Below are positions 6,828 to 14,034 of a DNA stretch of 17,364 bases, in pieces. Position numbers and translations under genes: made by a program. The notes under the pieces were generated by a model. That model was not told the origin of the DNA. It made no database searches and saw only the letters and a list, made by a program, of their open reading frames with translations. Source of the DNA: Bdellovibrionales bacterium (lineage in GTDB: Bacteria; Bdellovibrionota; Bacteriovoracia; Bacteriovoracales; Bacteriovoracaceae); contig JAHFAA010000017.1 in assembly GCA_023250775.1 (NCBI GenBank), positions 1 through 17,364 of the forward strand, written 5' to 3'. Positions within the stretch are counted from its first letter, which is position 1. Every line of letters starts with the position of its first letter.

Positions 6828-8411
6828 ATGGCCAAAGAACTTATAATTTCTCAGACACTTAATGAATATCGCGCTGTGCTTATTGATAATGGTGAGATCG
6901 TTGATTTTTTGCTCGAACGCGTTCAAGAAAATGACGATCGTGCCCCGAGAGTTGGCAACATCTACAAGGGAAAAGTGGTTCGAGTTCTTCCGGGCATGCA
7001 ATCTGCCTTTGTTGATATTGGGCAAGAGAAGGCGGCTTTTCTCTATGTTGATGACGCCTATATTCCGACCCTCGAAGAACAGCGTGCCGTAGCCGAGCTT
7101 TTAAAGCAGCGGCAAGCTGAAGGGCAGAGCAAAATTGGTGAGGTCATTCCCGACGAACTTTCGACTTTTACCGAAACCATGAGCATCAAATTTCGCCCCG
7201 ATGCTTCTGTGGAAAAAATCTTAAAAGAGGGCGACGAGATTCTCGTTCAGGTTGCCAAGGAACCCATCTCTTCCAAAGGCCCTCGAGTTACCCGTCATAT
7301 CACTCTCGCAGGTCGCCATGTGGTTTACATGCCTTTTATCGAACACACCGGAGTGTCGAGACGAATCGAAGACGAAAAAGAGCGTGATCGCCTGAAGGAT
7401 GTGCTGGATTCAATTCGTCCCGAAGGGAAAGGGATCATCGCCCGCACAGTGGCCGAGGGCCAGTCATACAAAACTCTCAAAAATGATTTCAACATGCTGG
7501 TGAAAATCTGGCGTGATGTTCAGAAGGCCTCTGAAAAATTAAAGGCTCCTTCACTTTGCTATAAAGATTTGTCCTTTGTTCAGCGAGTTTTGCGCGATAT
7601 CACTGACGAAGATGTGGATATCGTGACGGTTGATACCAAAGAAAATTTCAAGGAAGTTGATAAATTTGCCCTCAAATTTTTACCGGCGCTTAAAGGCAAG
7701 GGTAAATTCTACGAAGGCGAAACCCCACTGTTTGAGCATTATGGTGTCGAGCTAGAAATAGAGCGCGCTTTATCGAACAAAGTTTTTTTAAAGTCCGGTG
7801 GTTCTCTCAACATTGACCAGACTGAAGCACTCGTCTCAATAGATGTGAACACCGGCAAATTTGTTGGCCGTAAGAATCTCGAAGACACCATTCTAAAAAC
7901 CAATCTCGAAGCGGTGAAAGAAATCGCCTATCAACTTCGTTTGCGCAATTGTGGTGGGATCATCATCATCGATTTTATTGACATGGAAAGGCCTGAACAT
8001 CGCACCATGGTTTATCAGACTTTGCTTGAGGCCTTGAAAAAAGATCGTGCCAAAACCAACGTCTTGCCAATTTCAGGCCTAGGGCTGGTGGAAATGACCA
8101 GAAAGCGCACGCGGGACACTTTGACGCGAATCATGTGTGGCCCCTGCCCTTATTGTGAAGGTGCCGGACGGATCAAATCGACTCTCACGGTCTGTTACGA
8201 GATTGTGCGTGAGCTGATTAAAGTGCTTTCAAGAGAAAAAGTTCACAAGATTGTGATCTATGCGCATCCTGAGGTTTCGGCCCGTTTATGCGGTGAAGAT
8301 ATCGATATTATTGAAAATCTTGAGACCAAATTCGACAAGGGTATCGTGATTCGTTCTGAAAATAATTACCACATCGAACAATATGAAATTTTCCCTCAAG
8401 ATTATGCCTAA
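6828..8411 (+). CDS. rng: Ribonuclease G (RNase E/G family)
   Basis: This endoribonuclease cuts single-stranded, AU-rich, 5'-monophosphorylated RNA and takes part in rRNA 5'-end maturation and mRNA decay. The 527 residues contain an S1 RNA-binding domain near residues 35-130 (GNIYKGKVVRVLPGMQSAFVDIG), interrupted by a charged insert. The 5'-sensor/RNase H-like part includes GKGIIARTVAEG. The DNase I-like catalytic core has Asp339 in SIDVNTGKFVG and Asp382 in IIIDFIDME; their 43-residue spacing matches the catalytic Asp pair of E. coli RNase E. The zinc-link cysteines appear as CPYC near residue 440, followed by a small dimerisation domain. There is no long disordered C-terminal scaffold, so this is RNase G-like rather than a degradosome-type RNase E. 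The start has only a weak ribosome binding site. It ends 119 bases before the S6-S18 gene. Confidence 0.94.
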   Translation: MAKELIISQTLNEYRAVLIDNGEIVDFLLERVQENDDRAPRVGNIYKGKVVRVLPGMQSAFVDIGQEKAAFLYVDDAYIPTLEEQRAVAELLKQRQAEGQSKIGEVIPDELSTFTETMSIKFRPDASVEKILKEGDEILVQVAKEPISSKGPRVTRHITLAGRHVVYMPFIEHTGVSRRIEDEKERDRLKDVLDSIRPEGKGIIARTVAEGQSYKTLKNDFNMLVKIWRDVQKASEKLKAPSLCYKDLSFVQRVLRDITDEDVDIVTVDTKENFKEVDKFALKFLPALKGKGKFYEGETPLFEHYGVELEIERALSNKVFLKSGGSLNIDQTEALVSIDVNTGKFVGRKNLEDTILKTNLEAVKEIAYQLRLRNCGGIIIIDFIDMERPEHRTMVYQTLLEALKKDRAKTNVLPISGLGLVEMTRKRTRDTLTRIMCGPCPYCEGAGRIKSTLTVCYEIVRELIKVLSREKVHKIVIYAHPEVSARLCGEDIDIIENLETKFDKGIVIRSENNYHIEQYEIFPQDYA

Positions 8412-8480
8412 TTGTTCATAGCGTCATCCTTCCCAAACTCGATCCCCTCTGCTAAGTTGCGAAGTCATTTCAAAAATCTT

Positions 8481-8511
8481 GCTCGTGGCGTTTTAAATTT
8501 AGTCCACGGGC
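8481..8511 (+). promoter_or_regulatory. Leader hairpin upstream of the S6-S18 fusion gene
   Basis: GCTCGTGG (8481-8488) pairs with CCACGGGC (8504-8511), giving 8 bp with a single G-U around a 15-base AT-rich loop. It ends 8 bases before the AGGAGG ribosome binding site at 8520-8525. It is not a terminator because no T-tract follows. In many bacteria the S6:S18 complex binds a structured element in the rpsF leader and represses translation, so an autoregulatory role is plausible by position. The conserved CCG trinucleotide I associate with that element is not obvious here, so the match is positional only. I found no convincing promoter in the 119-base gap. Confidence 0.45.
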
Positions 8512-8530
8512 CTTAGTCCAGGAGGTTTCT

Positions 8531-9157
8531 ATGATCTACGAATTGGCCGTTATCACAAAGGCCGATGCAGGAGACGGTGCATATAATGCATTGTCGTCAA
8601 TGGTAAAAGAGGTTCTTGCAGAATTGAAAGGTGAGCTCTTGATCGAAGACGTGTGGGGTGCCAAGTCTTTCGCCCAGGCCGTAGAGTCTGGTCAGAAAAA
8701 AGGTTACTACACCTATTACATGTACAAGGGCGGATCAACAATCAACGCCGAGCTTACTCGTAAGTTGGGAATCAACGAACATGTTCTTCGTCACATCGTT
8801 GTGAAATTAGGCGAAGATCGTTTTCAAGAAAAAATTGTAAAAAATTATAAAACTCCTCTCTCCAAAAAATATTACGGTTCTATCTCAGAAACAGAAGTTT
8901 CTGAAGGTGAGGAAGGAGAGGATCGTGAGCATAGCAAATTTTCTCGTCGCCGCGGATGCTGGTTCACTTCAAAAGAAATTTGTGCCGATTGGAAAGATCC
9001 TAAAACCTATATGTGGTTAATCAATGAGTTTGGGAAAATTTCTCCTGCACGAATCAGCGGGATTAGTCGTAAACATCAGCGTTTTTCTACTACCGCGATT
9101 AAGCGTGCTCGTACCATGGGTATTGCAAGCTATTTATCGAACAGAGTAATTGAATAG
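8531..9157 (+). CDS. rpsF-rpsR: Fused ribosomal proteins bS6 and bS18 in a single polypeptide
   Basis: This uninterrupted 208-residue frame encodes two small-subunit ribosomal proteins. Residues 1-100 are bS6: MIYELAVITK, the IEDVWGAKSFAQAV strand region, YYTYYMYKGG and NEHVLRHIVVKLG all match the S6 fold. Residues 101-137 are a linker that is basic, then tyrosine-containing, then acidic (SEGEEGEDREHS). Residues 138-208 are bS18: SRRRGCWFTSKE, KTYMWLINEFGKI, SPARISGISRKHQR and AIKRARTMG match, in order, the S18 core that binds 16S rRNA. S6 and S18 normally form a heterodimer on the 30S platform, so a covalent join is structurally sensible. AGGAGG lies 5 bases before ATG 8531. The downstream order DUF2232, rplI, dnaB is where separate rpsF and rpsR usually sit. 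No stop or in-frame start codon occurs at the junction, so this is not simply two adjacent genes. A sequencing indel is possible but both domains are in one clean frame. Confidence 0.93.
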   Translation: MIYELAVITKADAGDGAYNALSSMVKEVLAELKGELLIEDVWGAKSFAQAVESGQKKGYYTYYMYKGGSTINAELTRKLGINEHVLRHIVVKLGEDRFQEKIVKNYKTPLSKKYYGSISETEVSEGEEGEDREHSKFSRRRGCWFTSKEICADWKDPKTYMWLINEFGKISPARISGISRKHQRFSTTAIKRARTMGIASYLSNRVIE

Positions 9158-9175
9158 TTTGTTAGGAGGAGTTAG

Positions 9176-10261
9176 GTGAGCACAGTGAGTACCGATAGTG
9201 CCAAGCACGACACGCCATCAGGCTCGAACATTGGTTCGAGTCCCGAAGGCATGCCTACTGGCCTTAACAATGGTGCTTTGAACCAGAAGCTCGGCCATCA
9301 TTCATGGGGTAAGTTGATTTTCTTGGGCGCCCTTTCTGTGGTGCTCAGTTCTTTCACTCCCTTTTTCTTGTTGGCCCCTGCTCCGCTGGCGTTTGCTTTT
9401 CTACTTTTTGGTCCACTTCGTACCGTGGCCGTTGCTCTATTTTTTACAGTTCTCATCTTTGCTTTGGTTTTCAAGACGGGACTTTCCCTTGTCAGTGGTG
9501 GTGTTTTCCTTTTGGCCTTGGCCTATGCAGCCATTGTTTACATCATCATTAAGAGAAAGATGAATCCTGTCACTGGTCTCATGAGATATGGATTTGGAAT
9601 AGTTGGTTTGGCTGCCACCACCATTGGTGTGGGAGTTTGGTCAGCTGGAATTTCTCTAAAACCCTATCTTCTTCAAGTTGTCACAACGGGGATCAACGAA
9701 ATCAAAAGTAATGCGGAATATGGGCAATTGGTTTCAAAAGGTGGCGAGGATATTCGTGCGCTCCAAGATATGATGCAAGATCCGAATGGAATCGTTCAGG
9801 AATTGTTGCAGTGGTCTCCGAGTGCATTATTTGTCATGGTTATTCTGACACTTTGGATATCGTTGTTTGTGGTACTGAGAAATTCCTCTGTTTGGAGTTC
9901 GAATCGTCCATACCCCTTTGATGTAAATACTTTGATTAATTTTAAAGCGCCTGATTTTTTACTTTACGGTTTAATTGCTGGTTTAGCATTTGCGGCCGGT
10001 GGTGACTTGATTGCCGGAGAGTGGTTACAAATTGTCGGCATGAATATTTTGTATGCCGTCGGCGTGTTTTATTTTTTCCAAGGAGTGGGAGTATTCCTAG
10101 AGCTACTAAATTCGCTCAAAATTTTAGGTCTCTTCAGGAGTATTATCGTAGTTTTTACAATCTTTTCGGCGTGGAAAATGGTGGCCCTCATTGGCCTTTT
10201 TGATAATTGGTTTAATTTTCGTAAATTTTTTAAAAAAAATAATGAAGGAGATATTGTATGA
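9176..10261 (+). CDS. DUF2232-type polytopic membrane protein (YybS-like)
   Basis: This 361-residue inner-membrane protein has a soluble, Ser/Gly/Pro-rich N-terminus of about 45 residues followed by roughly eight hydrophobic segments. The C-terminal part (FKAPDFLLYGLIAGLAF, then VGVFYFFQGVGVFLELL and LIGLFDNWFNFRK) has the typical look of DUF2232 proteins, which are found between rpsR and rplI in many bacteria. Their biochemical role is unknown to me. GTG 9176 is used because AGGAGG at 9164-9169 precedes it with 6-base spacing, 18 bases after the S6-S18 stop. The end overlaps rplI as ATGA, indicating translational coupling within the ribosomal protein operon. A loop around residues 180-210 is charged and probably extramembrane. 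Confidence 0.85.
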   Translation: MSTVSTDSAKHDTPSGSNIGSSPEGMPTGLNNGALNQKLGHHSWGKLIFLGALSVVLSSFTPFFLLAPAPLAFAFLLFGPLRTVAVALFFTVLIFALVFKTGLSLVSGGVFLLALAYAAIVYIIIKRKMNPVTGLMRYGFGIVGLAATTIGVGVWSAGISLKPYLLQVVTTGINEIKSNAEYGQLVSKGGEDIRALQDMMQDPNGIVQELLQWSPSALFVMVILTLWISLFVVLRNSSVWSSNRPYPFDVNTLINFKAPDFLLYGLIAGLAFAAGGDLIAGEWLQIVGMNILYAVGVFYFFQGVGVFLELLNSLKILGLFRSIIVVFTIFSAWKMVALIGLFDNWFNFRKFFKKNNEGDIV

Positions 10262-10860
10262 AGGTAATTTTAGTGGATCGCGTCCTTCACCTCGGGAATG
10301 TGGGTGAAGTCGTTAACGTATCAAATGGGTATTTTAGAAATTTTCTAGCACCACGCAAGCTCGCTGTTTATGCTGACCAAAAGAATAAACAACAGCTTGA
10401 TATGCAAAAAAAGCGTTTAGGTAAAAAAGTTGATGAGCATAAGGCCATCGCTGTTGCCCTAAAACAACAGATCGATGGACTCAGACTTGAGTTCATCAAA
10501 AAAGTGGGGGCCAACGGCAAACTTTTCGGAACTGTCACTTCGGTTGATTTGGCCCGTGAGTTAGAAGGAAAGGGAATGCTTGTCGAACGTCGCCTTATTG
10601 TTATTCCTAATCCAATCAAGTCGGTCGGAACATTTGACGTGAAAGTTAAATTATTCCAAGACGTCGAAGCCAAGTTCCAAGTGCATGTGGCAATGGACCC
10701 CGCTCAAGCTGAAGAGTTGAAGGCCAAGAGTAAGGCCGCAAAGAAGAGCAAAAAAGAAGAGGCCACTGAGACAGCGTCCGGTCTTCCTGCTCAGCCAGAA
10801 CGCGAATTGACTGACGATGAAAAATTGTCCATTGAGGCCAATAAAATTTTACGTAGTTAG
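10258..10860 (+). CDS. rplI: Ribosomal protein bL9 with C-terminal extension
   Basis: This large-subunit protein binds 23S rRNA near the L1 stalk base and reaches toward neighbouring ribosomes. The N-terminal domain is canonical (MKVILVDRVLHLGNVGEVV, then GYFRNFLAPRKLA, residues 1-36). It is followed by the long connecting helix (about 41-75) and the C-terminal domain with GANGKLFGTVTSVDLA (84-99) ending near residue 146. Usual length is about 150; here 200. The extra 50 residues start with a lysine/alanine-rich run (KAKSKAAKKSKK) and turn acidic (LTDDEKL), and are probably disordered or helical. ATG 10258 overlaps the previous stop, and the upstream AAGGAG is well placed. A strong terminator lies 70 bases after the stop, closing the ribosomal operon. 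Confidence 0.95.
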   Translation: MKVILVDRVLHLGNVGEVVNVSNGYFRNFLAPRKLAVYADQKNKQQLDMQKKRLGKKVDEHKAIAVALKQQIDGLRLEFIKKVGANGKLFGTVTSVDLARELEGKGMLVERRLIVIPNPIKSVGTFDVKVKLFQDVEAKFQVHVAMDPAQAEELKAKSKAAKKSKKEEATETASGLPAQPERELTDDEKLSIEANKILRS

Positions 10861-10883
10861 ACTTTTTAAGTGCTGCGGAGTGC

Positions 10884-10914
10884 TTGGATTTATCACCAAA
10901 CTCCGGCTTATGAT
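10884..10914 (+). promoter_or_regulatory. Possible promoter for dnaB upstream of the terminator hairpin
   Basis: TTGGAT (10884-10889) and TATGAT (10909-10914) resemble -35 and -10 boxes (4/6 and 5/6), but the 19-base spacing is long. A start near 10921 would place the terminator hairpin at the very 5' end of the dnaB transcript. It is the only candidate I see between rplI and dnaB. Confidence 0.3.
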
Positions 10915-10929
10915 TACAAGACAATCCCA

Positions 10930-10962
10930 AAAAGGGCCGAGAATATCGGCCCTTTTATTTTT
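10930..10962 (+). terminator. Strong intrinsic terminator between rplI and dnaB
   Basis: An 11-bp stem (10930-10940 with 46-56 of the same hundred; core GGGCCGA/TCGGCCC) closes a GAATA loop and runs into the T-rich tract TTTTATTTTT up to 10962. This is a classic rho-independent terminator. The dnaB start codon is only about 15 bases beyond the tract, which is unusually close and suggests partial termination or attenuation rather than a simple operon boundary. Confidence 0.88.
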
Positions 10963-10976
10963 CCACTGAGTACCGA

Positions 10977-12311
10977 ATGAAGCAGACCAATGAATTTCCT
11001 CACGATTTACTTGCTGAAAAATCTTTAGTTGGCTGTCTTTTAATTGATGGTGAATCGCTGGATTCCATTGTCGATTTAGGGTTAGGCAAAGGTGATTTCT
11101 ACCATCCCAAATACGGTTTAATTTTTAATGCGATCAAGGAACTCTCGGATCAAAATCGGCCGATTGATTTTGTAACAATCTGTGCACGTTTGCAGGAGAC
11201 TGGAAATCTGGAGGAATTGGGAGGCCATTCCTTTGTTCATGAAATTATCGAAGATCAGGTTTCATCGGCCAATATTTATCATTACGCCAAAATTGTTAAA
11301 GATAAGTCGGGGATGCGTGAGATTATTCGAACGGCCATGCGCGTGGCCGATCTCGGGATGAATCATCAGGGCAGGACGGAAGATTTTATTCAAACAGTAG
11401 AAGAATCTTTTTTCAAACTTACCAATGACTCTAGAAATAAAGGGCTCAGATCACTCAAAGATTGTATCAAAATTAATCTTCAAGAATTAGAAGACACATC
11501 TCGAGCGCCTGGAGAACTAACAGGATTACCAACCAGTTTCGGTCGCTTGGATGCTATGTTACTTGGGATGCAACCCGGTCAGCTCATAGTTATTGCTGCC
11601 AGACCCGGGATGGGGAAAACGGCACTTGCTCTAAATATGGCAATCCGCTCATGTCAAAAAACTCAACTTCCTGTGGTGGTTTTTTCCCTAGAAATGTTGG
11701 GAAAAGAATTGAGCATGAGAGTGTTGTCATCCGAGGCCAAGGTCGAGCTGAAACGTCTCAAAATGAAGAACTTTATGGAGCAAGACCTGCGCAGCATTGC
11801 CAATGCCACAAGAACTTTATCAAACTTGCCCATTTTTATTAACGATGATGGTGGTACAACCACGCTCGACATTCAAAGTTATTGTCGGAAAATCAAGGCC
11901 GAACGTGGCCTAGGCCTTGTGGTTATTGATTATCTTCAGCTTCTACGTAGCCACACCAACAACCCTTCACGCGAACAACAAATTTCTGAAATGTCTCGGG
12001 CCTTGAAAGGAATGGCGAAAGAATTGGAATGTCCAGTTGTGGCCTTAAGTCAGCTCAATCGAAGTGTGGAAGCACGACCTGATAAAAGACCAACCACCTC
12101 TGACTTGCGGGAGTCCGGCGCCATTGAGCAGGATGCGGACGTCGTTATCCTTATCTATCGTGACGACTATTATAATAAAGATTCCAAAGAACCCGGGACC
12201 GCTGAACTTATTATTGCTAAAAACCGTTCAGGTGAAACAGGGCCGGTGAAAGTTGCCTGGAAAGGGACTTACACCAGTTTTGAAAATTTAACTGAGCGAG
12301 AGAATGGGTGA
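10977..12311 (+). CDS. dnaB: Replicative DNA helicase DnaB
   Basis: This hexameric helicase unwinds DNA at the replication fork and recruits primase. The 444 residues are slightly shorter than the E. coli protein, with the same order: an N-terminal primase-interacting domain (HDLLAEKSLVGCLL, then DFYHPKYGLIFNAI, residues 8-100), a linker helix region, and the RecA-like motor. The Walker A motif ARPGMGKTAL lies near residue 207 and Walker B is LVVIDYLQLL. SQLNRSVE and RESGAIEQDADVVILIYRD carry the later helicase motifs, and the KNRSGETG segment near the end matches the family. Because conserved N-terminal residues begin at position 8, the start cannot lie much downstream of ATG 10977, although no good ribosome binding site precedes it. 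It overlaps pabB by 8 bases (ATGGGTGA). Confidence 0.95.
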   Translation: MKQTNEFPHDLLAEKSLVGCLLIDGESLDSIVDLGLGKGDFYHPKYGLIFNAIKELSDQNRPIDFVTICARLQETGNLEELGGHSFVHEIIEDQVSSANIYHYAKIVKDKSGMREIIRTAMRVADLGMNHQGRTEDFIQTVEESFFKLTNDSRNKGLRSLKDCIKINLQELEDTSRAPGELTGLPTSFGRLDAMLLGMQPGQLIVIAARPGMGKTALALNMAIRSCQKTQLPVVVFSLEMLGKELSMRVLSSEAKVELKRLKMKNFMEQDLRSIANATRTLSNLPIFINDDGGTTTLDIQSYCRKIKAERGLGLVVIDYLQLLRSHTNNPSREQQISEMSRALKGMAKELECPVVALSQLNRSVEARPDKRPTTSDLRESGAIEQDADVVILIYRDDYYNKDSKEPGTAELIIAKNRSGETGPVKVAWKGTYTSFENLTERENG

Positions 12312-13503
12312 GCAAACACTTCACTCTCTTTTTTATTTCAACAAAACTCAGTCAATTCTGAAATTTTCTCGGCCGAGTCGAGCCTGGGTCTACTATCGTG
12401 ATAAAAAAATTGATCTGGTTAAACAGCAGGTTTTTGCCTCTGATACGCAGCAATTAGAAAATTATTTTTCCAAACTTCCTTTGTTCGGACAAGAGCTGCG
12501 TTCTCGTCCTCGGGTCATTCATGTCAATTACAATTATGGTCATATTTTGCTCAAGGGATCTGTTGGGCCGGAAGTTCCTCTGCTTGTTGATATCGAGTAT
12601 GAGCAGGTGGAGCCTGTTCATTTCAAGACCTCATCAAACGATTTTAGAGTTCATGTGCAAGGTCCTAGGGTTGAAGAGTACGCACCTCGTTTTCAAAAGT
12701 GTTATGAGGCACTTCTTCGAGGAGACAGCTATCAACTCAATTTGACCGCCCCATTCGTATGTAAATTTGAAGAGCAAAATTTTAGTCAATTAATCAATTC
12801 TTTCTTTTCTCAACCGAAACAACTCGGAGCTTATGCTCATGCAACAACAATCCCTTTCTTAAATCTGGGCCTGTTAAGCAATTCGCCTGAATGTTTGTTT
12901 CAGGCCTCTCTCTTAGATGATCGCTCGATAAAATTATTGTCAATGCCGATTAAAGGGACGCTGAGAGTTTCTGATGAGTCGGAAAGAAAAAAAATTAACC
13001 AACAACTTTTTCATGATAAAAAAAATCAAAATGAATTGTTCATCATTATTGATTTGATTCGAAATGATTTATCTAAAATTGAGCGACCGATAGCAAAGTT
13101 AGTGGCCAAAAAAATTCCACTGTCGGTGCCGGGGTTGGCCCATTTGGCATCAATAATTTCTGTCGATCTCAGTCGTCACGTCAGTATTGCACAAGTTTTG
13201 GCCGCTCTTTTCCCGGGAGGAAGTATCACTGGAGCCCCCAAGATAAGAACCATGCAGATTCTTGAATCAGTAGAAAATTATGATCGGGGTTTTTACACAG
13301 GCTCAACTATTTTAATGTGGCAAAAAATGGCTGCAGCTTCAATAAACATACGGACTTTGCAGTTTGACCTAAACAGTAATAGTGGAATTTATGGGGCCGG
13401 TGGGGCAATCACTTTACAATCTGAAATGCTAACGGAATACGAAGAGATGTTGGCCAAAGTAGAAAGTTTCGTAGGGATGTTTAGTTTAGGGCCGCAAAGA
13501 TAA
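12304..13503 (+). CDS. pabB: Aminodeoxychorismate synthase component I
   Basis: PabB converts chorismate, with ammonia from PabA, to 4-amino-4-deoxychorismate on the way to folate. The 399 residues belong to the chorismate-binding family. PIKGT with Lys217 is the feature that separates PabB (catalytic lysine) from anthranilate synthase, which has PIAGT. Other motifs are SNSPECLFQ, IIDLIRNDLSKIE, PGLAHLASII and FPGGSITGAPKIR (303-315), then ESVENYDRGFYTG. The N-terminal part is divergent. No PabA glutaminase or PabC lyase domain is fused and neither gene is nearby, so partners must be encoded elsewhere. It overlaps dnaB by 8 bases and is probably translated from the same message. No clear terminator follows in the next 90 bases. 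Confidence 0.9.
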   Translation: MGEQTLHSLFYFNKTQSILKFSRPSRAWVYYRDKKIDLVKQQVFASDTQQLENYFSKLPLFGQELRSRPRVIHVNYNYGHILLKGSVGPEVPLLVDIEYEQVEPVHFKTSSNDFRVHVQGPRVEEYAPRFQKCYEALLRGDSYQLNLTAPFVCKFEEQNFSQLINSFFSQPKQLGAYAHATTIPFLNLGLLSNSPECLFQASLLDDRSIKLLSMPIKGTLRVSDESERKKINQQLFHDKKNQNELFIIIDLIRNDLSKIERPIAKLVAKKIPLSVPGLAHLASIISVDLSRHVSIAQVLAALFPGGSITGAPKIRTMQILESVENYDRGFYTGSTILMWQKMAAASINIRTLQFDLNSNSGIYGAGGAITLQSEMLTEYEEMLAKVESFVGMFSLGPQR

Positions 13504-13592
13504 AAGCTAAGAGAGTGACGTTTTTCGAATACTTAGACCAAGGTTCTTTTCTAATATAATCTTACAAAAGGCACTTTTTCCTTTGCCTCTAT

Positions 13593-13622
13593 TTGACATT
13601 AATTCAGGGCCATCGTTATGAT
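13593..13622 (+). promoter_or_regulatory. Strong sigma70-like promoter for the small gene upstream of motAB
   Basis: TTGACA (13593-13598, perfect) and TATGAT (13617-13622, 5 of 6) are separated by 18 bases. Transcription would begin near 13629, leaving a leader of about 110 bases before the ATG at 13741. A TATAAT at 13555-13560 lacks a fair -35 and is a weaker alternative. The apparent longer reading frame starting at ATG 13618 begins inside this -10 box and is therefore unlikely to be translated from this transcript. Confidence 0.7.
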
Positions 13623-13740
13623 TCATGTGGGTCAAGGAAAAGGCTCTTTTCGGCATTGCACAGCGGTTTTTTTTCTGGATTGGAAAAGGAAAGCGCAGGG
13701 AAGTGGATCGGCCGAAAAAAAAATGCAAAGGAGTGTATGT

Positions 13741-13968
13741 ATGGTGACAGGCAGTGTTGCTAGGCCATTAGGGCGAAAAGTAGGCAATATACAAGAAAAA
13801 GAGTCTGTCAGTACGATTGACCTCAGTTCTCTTTCTCAGTTGACAGGTTTTCCGGTCGATTTCATTAAAAAAGAACTCGTTATGGATCAAGAAAAAATTT
13901 CGGTTGAAGACCTGCGCGCTAAAGTCGCCCATTTCCTAAATTCCACTTTAGGTGGAACAGCGGACTAA
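13741..13968 (+). CDS. Small unrecognised protein (75 residues) upstream of motAB
   Basis: I do not recognise this small soluble protein. The start at ATG 13741 is supported by AAAGGAG at 13727-13733 with 7-base spacing; ATG 13723 is in frame but lacks a ribosome binding site. The first 25 residues are basic and look flexible. Residues 26-70 look helical (LSSLSQLTGFPVDFIKKEL, then VEDLRAKVAHFLNSTL). SLSQLTGFPVDFIKKEL faintly resembles a helix-turn-helix of the MerR/excisionase kind, but the match is by eye only. It has its own sigma70-like promoter, and motA follows after 132 bases behind a separate sigma28-like site. A regulatory or adaptor role near the motor genes is possible but not shown. 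Coding is supported by the promoter, ribosome binding site and composition. Confidence 0.65.
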   Translation: MVTGSVARPLGRKVGNIQEKESVSTIDLSSLSQLTGFPVDFIKKELVMDQEKISVEDLRAKVAHFLNSTLGGTAD

Positions 13969-14034
13969 TTTCTTAAGCTTATTAGGCAAAAATTTCTTCA
14001 TCTGCTTCTTGCTTCGCAAGAGTAGTTAATTTCT

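Noticed and set aside
8820..8945. Possibility that the S6-S18 join is simply two genes with a missed stop or a programmed frameshift
   Set aside because: The frame is continuous from S6 through S18 with no stop, no slippery run with a following stem, and no frame change at the junction. A sequencing error remains the only simple alternative and is listed as a refutation test.
13565..13590. Intrinsic terminator after pabB
   Set aside because: AGGCA and TGCCT form only a 5-bp stem with a 10-base loop, and no T-tract follows.
13507..13728. 73-residue minus-strand open frame in the pabB to small-gene gap
   Set aside because: It is rich in basic and low-complexity stretches, overlaps the promoter and leader, and has no supporting start signal.
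13618..13740. Longer N-terminus (116 residues) for the small gene before motA
   Set aside because: Its ATG lies inside the -10 box of the strong promoter and has no ribosome binding site, while ATG 13741 has AAAGGAG at the right distance.
13629..13740. Cyclic-di-GMP (GEMM) riboswitch in the 110-base leader of the small gene
   Set aside because: Some GCACAG-like pieces drew attention, but the conserved core and tetraloop-receptor segments of GEMM are absent and no stable P1 stem was found.
14010..14026. Hairpin TCTTGC/GCAAGA between the small gene and motA as a terminator
   Set aside because: The 6-bp stem with a 3-base loop is neat, but it is followed by mixed sequence rather than a T-run.
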